Shown one piece after another: positions 59,102 to 64,000 of a stretch of DNA of 64,000 nucleotides. Each line of letters starts with the position of its first letter. Positions within the stretch are counted from its first letter, which is position 1. Below the pieces are notes generated by a model. It saw only the letters and a list, made by a program, of their open reading frames with translations. It was not told the DNA's origin and made no database searches. This DNA is from Glycomyces sambucus. GTDB taxonomy: Bacteria; Actinomycetota; Actinomycetes; Mycobacteriales; Micromonosporaceae. Where the stretch lies: the NCBI RefSeq assembly GCF_900102815.1, contig NZ_FNGF01000002.1, positions 620,001-684,000 on the forward strand, written 5' to 3'. The translations under genes and the position numbers were made by a program.

Positions 59102-60457
59102 ATGCAACCCTCCGCACGCACCAGAATCGCTCTCGCCGCGGGACTCGCGGCGGTCATGGCCGCCGGCGCCTGCTCGGGCGCCGGCGGTGGAGGCGGCGAC
59201 GACGCGGACACGCTCACCGTCGCCACCGTCGCCAACCCGCAGATGCAGGACATCGAGGAGCTGTCCGCGGTCTTCGAGGAGGAGACCGGCATCGACGTCC
59301 AGTTCGTGATCCTCCCCGAGAACGAGCTGCGCGACAAGGTCACCCAGGACATCGCGACCGGGTCGGGCCAGTACGACGTCGTCACGATCGGCACCTACGA
59401 GACGCCGATCTGGGCCGAGAACGGCTGGCTCGCGAACCTCGACGAGTACGCCGCCGACCCCGACTACGACGTGGACGACCTGCTCGCGCCGATCCGCGAG
59501 GCCGTCACCTACGAGGACGGCCTGTACGCGGTCCCGTTCTACGGCGAGTCCTCGTTCCTGATGTACCGCAAGGACCTCTTCGAGGCCAAGGGGCTCACCA
59601 TGCCCGCGAACCCGACCTGGACCGAGGTCGCCGACCTCGCCGCGCAGCTCGACGACCCGGCGAACGACGTGGCCGGGATCTGCCTGCGGGGCCTGGCCGG
59701 GTGGGGCGAGAACCTCGCGCCGCTGAACACCATGATCCACACCTTCGGGGGCCGCTGGTACGACGAGGACTGGAACGCGCAGCTCACCAGCCCCGAGACG
59801 ACCGCCGCCGTCCAGTTCTACGTGGACCTGGTGCGGGACTACGGAGAGGACGGCGCCGCGAACGCCGGGTTCTCCGAGTGCCTGACCGCCACCAGCCAGG
59901 GCAACGCCGCGATGTGGTTCGACGCCACCGTGGGCGCCTCGGTGCTGGAGGACCCCGCGTCCTCCGACGCGGCCGGGCTCATGGGCTACGCGCCCGCCCC
60001 GGTCATGGAGACCGAGCACTCGGGCTGGCTGTGGGCGTGGAACCTCGCGCTCCCGGAGACCTCCCAGCACAAGGACGCCGCCTGGGAGTTCATGTCGTGG
60101 GCGACCTCGAAGGAGTACATCGGGCTGGTCGGCGAGGAGCTGGGCTGGACGCGCGTCCCGCCGGGCAGCCGCGCCTCCACGTACGAGATCCCCGAGTACC
60201 AGGAGGCCGCGGCGGCGTACGCGCAGCCGACGCTCGACCAGATCGCGAACGTGAACGTCACGAAACCCGGCCTGTACGAGCAGCACTGGGCCGGGGTCCA
60301 GTACATCACCATCCCCGAGTTCCAGGACCTGGGCACCAAGGTCGGCCAGGAGATCTCGGCGGCGATCGCCGGGAACCAGACGGTCGAGGAGGCCCTGGCG
60401 AAGGCGCAGCAGTACGCCGAGGAGACCGCGCAAAGCGGCGGCTACCAGGGCGGCTGA
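59102..60457 (+). CDS. CUT1 ABC binding lipoprotein, polyol-type, locus 3
   Basis: A 451-residue family 1 binding protein. Lipoprotein signal ending MAAGAC (Cys24), then a Gly-rich linker. ATVANPQMQDIEELSAVFEE, YDVVTIGTYETPIWAENGWL, FYGESSFLMYRKDLFEAKGL and AAWEFMSWATSKEYIGLVGE match the sorbitol/mannitol-binding group of transporters. AAGGAGG precedes the ATG. Together with the dehydrogenase at the end of the operon this suggests a sugar alcohol as substrate. Confidence 0.9.
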   Translation: MQPSARTRIALAAGLAAVMAAGACSGAGGGGGDDADTLTVATVANPQMQDIEELSAVFEEETGIDVQFVILPENELRDKVTQDIATGSGQYDVVTIGTYETPIWAENGWLANLDEYAADPDYDVDDLLAPIREAVTYEDGLYAVPFYGESSFLMYRKDLFEAKGLTMPANPTWTEVADLAAQLDDPANDVAGICLRGLAGWGENLAPLNTMIHTFGGRWYDEDWNAQLTSPETTAAVQFYVDLVRDYGEDGAANAGFSECLTATSQGNAAMWFDATVGASVLEDPASSDAAGLMGYAPAPVMETEHSGWLWAWNLALPETSQHKDAAWEFMSWATSKEYIGLVGEELGWTRVPPGSRASTYEIPEYQEAAAAYAQPTLDQIANVNVTKPGLYEQHWAGVQYITIPEFQDLGTKVGQEISAAIAGNQTVEEALAKAQQYAEETAQSGGYQGG

Positions 60458-60460
60458 ACG

Positions 60461-61393
60461 ATGACCGCCACCGCTCCCCCGGCCCCGGCGCGCGAGCGCC
60501 GCGGGCCGGGCCCCAAGCTCCCGCTCGGCGAGCGCTGGAGCCGCCGCGGCCCGCTGCTGCCCGCGCTGCTGCTGGTCGTGCTCTTCACGCAGCTGCCGAT
60601 GGCGGTGACCGTCTACTACAGCCTGCAGTCGCGGAACCTGCTGCGGCCGGGCGAGAGCGCGTTCGCCGGGTTCGACAACTACGTCGCCGTGGTCACCGAC
60701 GCGCACTTCCGCGGGGCCGTGGTGAACACGGTCGTGCTGACGGCGGGCGTGGTGCTGCTGGCGATGGCGCTGGGCGTCGCGCTCGCGGTGCTGCTGGACC
60801 AGCGGTTCCTGGGCCGCAACGTGGTCCGGACGCTCCTGATCACGCCGTTCCTGGTGATGCCCGCCGCGGCGGCGCTCGTGTGGAAGCACGCGATGTTCAA
60901 CCCGCTGTTCGGGGTCCTCAACTGGGCGCTGTCCCCGTTCGGGGTGGACCGGGTCGACTGGGTGTCGGAGTACCCGATGTTCTCGCTGGTCCTCATGCTC
61001 ACGTGGCAGTGGACGCCGTTCATGATGCTCATCGTGCTGGCGGGGCTCCAGAGCCAGGACCCGGAGGTCCTGGAGGCGGCGCGGGTCGACGGCGCGAGCG
61101 CGCTCCAGACGTTCCGCCGCATCACCTTCCCGCACCTGCGCCGGTTCATCGAGCTGGGGCTGCTGCTGGGGTCGATCTTCATCGTGAACACGTTCGACCC
61201 GATCTACCTCATCACGCAGGGCGGGCCGGGCCAGGCGACCACGAACCTGCCGTACTTCATCTACCAGGTGACCTTCCGGGCCTTCGAGGTCGGCGAGGCG
61301 GCCGCGGCCGGGGTGGTGGTCGTGCTGTGCACGATCCTCATCGCCTCGTTCGCGCTGCGGGTCATCTCCGGCCTGTTCCGAGAGGAGCGCTGA
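60461..61393 (+). CDS. CUT1 ABC permease (MalF type), locus 3
   Basis: A 310-residue membrane protein with six helices, first LLPALLLVVLFTQLPMAVTV. The EAA loop is LEAARVDGASALQTFRRITF. The segment QGGPGQATTNLPYFIYQVTF is typical of polyol transporter permeases (SmoF/MtlF-like). It follows the binding-protein gene by 3 bp. Confidence 0.92.
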   Translation: MTATAPPAPARERRGPGPKLPLGERWSRRGPLLPALLLVVLFTQLPMAVTVYYSLQSRNLLRPGESAFAGFDNYVAVVTDAHFRGAVVNTVVLTAGVVLLAMALGVALAVLLDQRFLGRNVVRTLLITPFLVMPAAAALVWKHAMFNPLFGVLNWALSPFGVDRVDWVSEYPMFSLVLMLTWQWTPFMMLIVLAGLQSQDPEVLEAARVDGASALQTFRRITFPHLRRFIELGLLLGSIFIVNTFDPIYLITQGGPGQATTNLPYFIYQVTFRAFEVGEAAAAGVVVVLCTILIASFALRVISGLFREER

Positions 61394-61394
61394 G

Positions 61395-62237
61395 ATGCCC
61401 GCGCAGCCGAAGCGCCGCAGGAGCGGCCCGCGCCCGTCGAACGTCCTGGTCGGCGTCGCGGCCTGGGCCGCGGCCCTGGTGTTCTTCTTCCCGGTGCTGT
61501 GGATGTTCGTCTCGGGCTTCAAGCAGGAGGCCCAGGCGAGCACCGACCCGCCGACGTTCCTGTTCGCGCCCACACTGGACCAGTTCGCGGCGATCCTGGG
61601 CCGCGACTTCACGCCGTACCTGCTGAATTCGCTCATGGCGTCGGTCGGGTCGACGCTGCTGGTGCTCGCGCTGGCGACGCCCGCGGCGTACGCGCTGTCG
61701 CTGCGGCCGGTGCCGGGGTGGCGGGACTCGCTGTTCTTCTTCATCTCGACCCGGTTCATGCCGCCGGCGGCGATCATCCTGCCGCTGTACATCATCGCGA
61801 GCAACGCGGACGTCCTCGACAACGTCACGGTGCTGTCGCTGGTGTACACGGCGATGAACCTGCCGATCGCGGTGTGGATGATCCGGTCGTTCCTGCTGGA
61901 ACTGCCGACGGCGGTGCTGGAGGCCGCGAAGATCGACGGCGCGGGGTTCTTCACGGAGGTGCGGCGGATCATCCTGCCGATGATCGCGCCGGGCCTGGCC
62001 GCGACCGCGCTCATCTGCTTCATCTTCGCGTGGAACGAGTTCTTCTTCGCCGTCAGCCTCACCTCGACCCGGGCGGCCACCGTGCCGGTGTTCCTGACCG
62101 GGTTCATCACCAGCGAGGGCCTGTTCCTCGCCCGCCTGTCCGCCGCCGCCACGATGGCCGCGCTCCCGGTGGTGCTCGCCGGGTGGCTCGCGCAGAAGTG
62201 GCTGGTCCGCGGCCTGACCATGGGAGCCGTGAAGTGA
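61395..62237 (+). CDS. CUT1 ABC permease (MalG type), locus 3
   Basis: A 280-residue membrane protein. FFISTRFMPPAAIILPLYII, EAA loop LEAAKIDGAGFFTEVRRIIL and FIFAWNEFFFAVSLTSTRAA are typical of SmoG/MtlG-like polyol permeases. It starts 1 bp after the MalF-type stop. No ATPase gene follows. Confidence 0.92.
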   Translation: MPAQPKRRRSGPRPSNVLVGVAAWAAALVFFFPVLWMFVSGFKQEAQASTDPPTFLFAPTLDQFAAILGRDFTPYLLNSLMASVGSTLLVLALATPAAYALSLRPVPGWRDSLFFFISTRFMPPAAIILPLYIIASNADVLDNVTVLSLVYTAMNLPIAVWMIRSFLLELPTAVLEAAKIDGAGFFTEVRRIILPMIAPGLAATALICFIFAWNEFFFAVSLTSTRAATVPVFLTGFITSEGLFLARLSAAATMAALPVVLAGWLAQKWLVRGLTMGAVK

Positions 62238-63232
62238 TGCGAGCCGTCGTCATAGAAGCACCGCGGAAGATCACCACCACCACATTGGACGATCCGGAGC
62301 CGGGTCCGCGGGAGGTGGTCGTGGCGGTGTCGGGAGTCGGCATCTGCGGCACCGACCTCCACGTCCTCGACGGGCACCTTGAGGGCTCGGAGTACCCGAT
62401 CGTGCCCGGCCACGAGTTCGCCGGCACGGTCGCGGCGGTCGGCTCGGCCGTCACCGAGCTGGCCGTCGGCGACCGCGTCGCGGTGGACCCCAACCTGTAC
62501 TGCGGGGAGTGCCACTACTGCCGCATCGGGCGCGGGAACCTCTGCGAGCGCTACAACGCCATGGGGGTCATCCGGACCCCCGGCGCCACCGCCGAGTACT
62601 GCGCGGTGCCCGTGGGCAACTGCTACCCGGTGCCCGAGAGCGTGCCGCTGGAGCACGCCCCGCTCATCGAGCCGCTGTCGTGCGCCGTGCACGGCTTCGA
62701 CCTGCTGCCCGGGCGCCTCGGCGAGCACTACCTCGTCTACGGGGCCGGGACGATGGGCCTCATGATGGCCCAGCTCGCGCGGTTCGCCGGGGCCGCGAGC
62801 GTGTCGGTGGTCGACGTCAACGCCGCCCGCCTCCCCACCGCCGCGGCGCTGGCCGCCGACCGGACCGCCACGTCGGCCGACGAGCTGGACCGGCCCGAGG
62901 GCTGGGAGGTGGTCGTCGACTGCACCGGGGCGGTCCCCGCGATCGAGGACGGCCTCACGCGGGTCCGCAAGGGCGGGACGTTCCAGGTGTTCGGGGTCGC
63001 CCCCGAGCAGGCGGCGGCCTCGTTCTCGCCGTTCCGGGTCTACAAGGACGAGATCACCGTCGTCGGCTCGATGGCCGTCCTGCACAGCTTCGGGCGGGCC
63101 GTGGAGCTGATGGCGCGCAACGTGATCGACGCCGAGGTGATGATCAGCCACACGTTCGGCCTCGACGAGTACGCCGGCGCGGTCGACCGCTTCCGCCGCG
63201 GCGACGGCCGCAAGCTCCAGATCCGGCCGTAG
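62237..63232 (+). CDS. Zinc-dependent polyol (sorbitol-like) dehydrogenase
   Basis: A 331-residue medium-chain dehydrogenase. Catalytic zinc ligands Cys37 (GICGTDLHVLDGH) and His59-Glu60 (VPGHEFAG); structural zinc Cys89, 92, 95 and 103 (YCGECHYCRIGRGNLCE); coenzyme loop VYGAGTMGLMMAQLARFAG followed by Asp (SVVDVNAAR), favouring NAD. It oxidises an imported sugar alcohol to a ketose. ATG 62237 overlaps the permease stop (TGATG); GTG 62234 is in frame too. Confidence 0.92.
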   Translation: MRAVVIEAPRKITTTTLDDPEPGPREVVVAVSGVGICGTDLHVLDGHLEGSEYPIVPGHEFAGTVAAVGSAVTELAVGDRVAVDPNLYCGECHYCRIGRGNLCERYNAMGVIRTPGATAEYCAVPVGNCYPVPESVPLEHAPLIEPLSCAVHGFDLLPGRLGEHYLVYGAGTMGLMMAQLARFAGAASVSVVDVNAARLPTAAALAADRTATSADELDRPEGWEVVVDCTGAVPAIEDGLTRVRKGGTFQVFGVAPEQAAASFSPFRVYKDEITVVGSMAVLHSFGRAVELMARNVIDAEVMISHTFGLDEYAGAVDRFRRGDGRKLQIRP

Positions 63233-63239
63233 GGGCTCC

Positions 63240-63298
63240 GGGGCGGGACGGCGAGGCCGTCCCGCCCCTGCCGTCCCGCCCCAGCCGTCCCGCCCCGG
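63240..63298. terminator. Terminator with triplicated right arm
   Basis: GGGGCGGGACGGC (63240-63252), loop GAG, and its complement (63256-63268) form a 13-bp stem. The right arm core CCGTCCCGCCCC is then repeated twice more in 14-bp units up to 63298, between two convergent genes. Confidence 0.75.
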
Positions 63299-64000
63299 TC
63301 AGCGGGCCTCCCGCGCCGCCATGTCCACGAGGAGGTCGAGCATCGCCGCCGTCGCGGGCGGGTCCGGCGGGTCGCCGTACGTGGCGGCGTAGACGCGGCG
63401 CGGGCCGAAGTCGAGCGGCACGGCGTGGACGCCCGGCTCCCGGTGGGCCCGGAGCGCGAGGCCGTTGTGGACGGCCACGCCCATGCCCGCGGCCACGAGC
63501 GCGTGCGTGACCACCATGTCGTCGCTGGAGAACACGATGCGCGGGGTGAACCCGGCCGCCTCGCACACGGCCACCGTCGCGGCCCGGCAGCGTTCGCACC
63601 CGCCGATCCAGGCCGCGTCCGCGTGGTCCTCGAGGCGCTGCCCCGGGCGGTCGCTGAGGAAGTACAGGCGGTCGTCGAGGAGGTGCACGAGCCGGACCCC
63701 GTCGGGCTCGAAGGGCGCGTCCCCGTCGCGGAAGACCAGGGCGATGTCGGCGCGGCCCGAGCGCAGGAGCGCCAGGGAGGCGACCGGGTCGGCGTCGGCG
63801 AGGTGCAGTTCGACGCCCGGGTGGGCGCTCGCCAGCGCGGCGGCGGCGCGCGGGACGAGGGTGCTCAGGACGGTGGCGAAACCGGCGATGCGCACGCGGC
63901 CGGAGCGCAGGCCGACGCGGGCGGCGAGTTCGACGGCGGCGGCGTCCATGCGGCCGAGGATCTCGGTGGCGCGCCCGGCGAGGAGTTCGCCTTCGGGGGT
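63299..64000 (-). CDS. LysR-family regulator, C-terminal part (partial)
   Basis: The gene runs off the window end; 233 residues are visible. They contain the end of the linker helix (LLAGRATEILGRMDAAAVEL) and the whole effector-binding domain of a LysR-type regulator: GRVRIAGFATVLSTLVPRAA, HPGVELHLADADPVASLALL, RSGRADIALVF, and VTHALVAAGMGVAVHNGLAL. The N-terminal helix-turn-helix is outside. The Cys pair GGCERCRAA in the effector domain is uncommon. Its target is probably a divergent gene beyond the window. Confidence 0.88.
   Translation of the reverse strand, partial: TPEGELLAGRATEILGRMDAAAVELAARVGLRSGRVRIAGFATVLSTLVPRAAAALASAHPGVELHLADADPVASLALLRSGRADIALVFRDGDAPFEPDGVRLVHLLDDRLYFLSDRPGQRLEDHADAAWIGGCERCRAATVAVCEAAGFTPRIVFSSDDMVVTHALVAAGMGVAVHNGLALRAHREPGVHAVPLDFGPRRVYAATYGDPPDPPATAAMLDLLVDMAAREAR

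Noticed and set aside
59057..63151. A 1364-codon open frame antisense to sugar locus 3
   Set aside because: It mirrors the codon positions of the real genes in GC-rich DNA, has no family motifs, and lies opposite five well-supported genes.

Overview
The window is dense, very GC-rich (roughly 70% or more) chromosomal DNA with strongly GC-biased third codon positions, frequent GTG/TTG starts, LacI/ROK/NarL-type regulators and many secreted carbohydrate-active proteins. This points to a free-living, saprophytic actinomycete (Streptomyces/Glycomyces-like). The sequence alone does not fix the genus. No rRNA, tRNA, CRISPR array, phage module or plasmid origin was recognised. One IS701-type transposase is present.

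Layout. 1-2.0 kb: end of a histidine kinase, its NarL-type response regulator, and a glutathione peroxidase. 2.0-9.0 kb: sugar locus 1, with a Tat-exported beta-propeller protein divergent from a LacI regulator, an FAD oxidoreductase and a CUT1 sugar importer, all around a 14-bp-arm palindrome. 9.0-13.7 kb: small Ala-rich protein, phytoene-desaturase-like oxidoreductase, AlkD-like repair protein, semialdehyde dehydrogenase, small membrane protein. 13.7-18.2 kb: GNAT/acyl-CoA synthetase fusion divergent from a DevR-like regulator that has two DevR-type boxes upstream, and a convergent DevS-like kinase. 18.3-31.6 kb: sugar locus 2, an eight-gene operon (ROK kinase, mannose-6-phosphate isomerase-like protein, CUT1 importer, glycosidase, SGNH esterase, DUF5005 secreted protein), its LacI regulator and a GH35 beta-galactosidase. 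31.6-34.5 kb: copper locus (CopC/CopD fusion, YcnI). 34.6-39.3 kb: two tandem RNHCP-domain genes behind a leader with a 13-codon upstream ORF and competing hairpins, an ABC-2 exporter, and a DesK/NarL-type two-component pair. 39.5-50.8 kb: a ROK regulator flanked by three operons (secreted GH5 endoglucanase; five-gene Opp-type importer; GH4 glycosidase plus BadF-type kinase) that all carry the same 27-bp operator. 50.9-52.1 kb: IS701 transposase. 52.2-55.7 kb: an NrtR-like Nudix regulator divergent from an SPFH protein and an NAD-kinase-like protein fused in frame to a short-chain dehydrogenase. 55.8-57.9 kb: SnoaL-like/MarR pair, a tetratricopeptide-like ORF, a secreted crystallin-like protein. 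58-63.2 kb: sugar locus 3 (LacI, CUT1 importer, zinc polyol dehydrogenase). 63.3 kb-end: partial LysR regulator.

How it works together. Most of the window is for plant or microbial polysaccharide use. Three LacI-controlled CUT1 importers each lack an ATPase gene and must borrow a shared MsiK-type ATPase. One ROK-controlled regulon couples secreted cellulase-like activity to oligosaccharide import and cytoplasmic breakdown. The least expected parts are the attenuator-like leader before the RNHCP pair, the predicted ROK regulon with three matching promoter-operators, and the NrtR-type locus in which two divergent promoters share a single palindrome and an NAD-kinase-like domain continues without a stop into a dehydrogenase.
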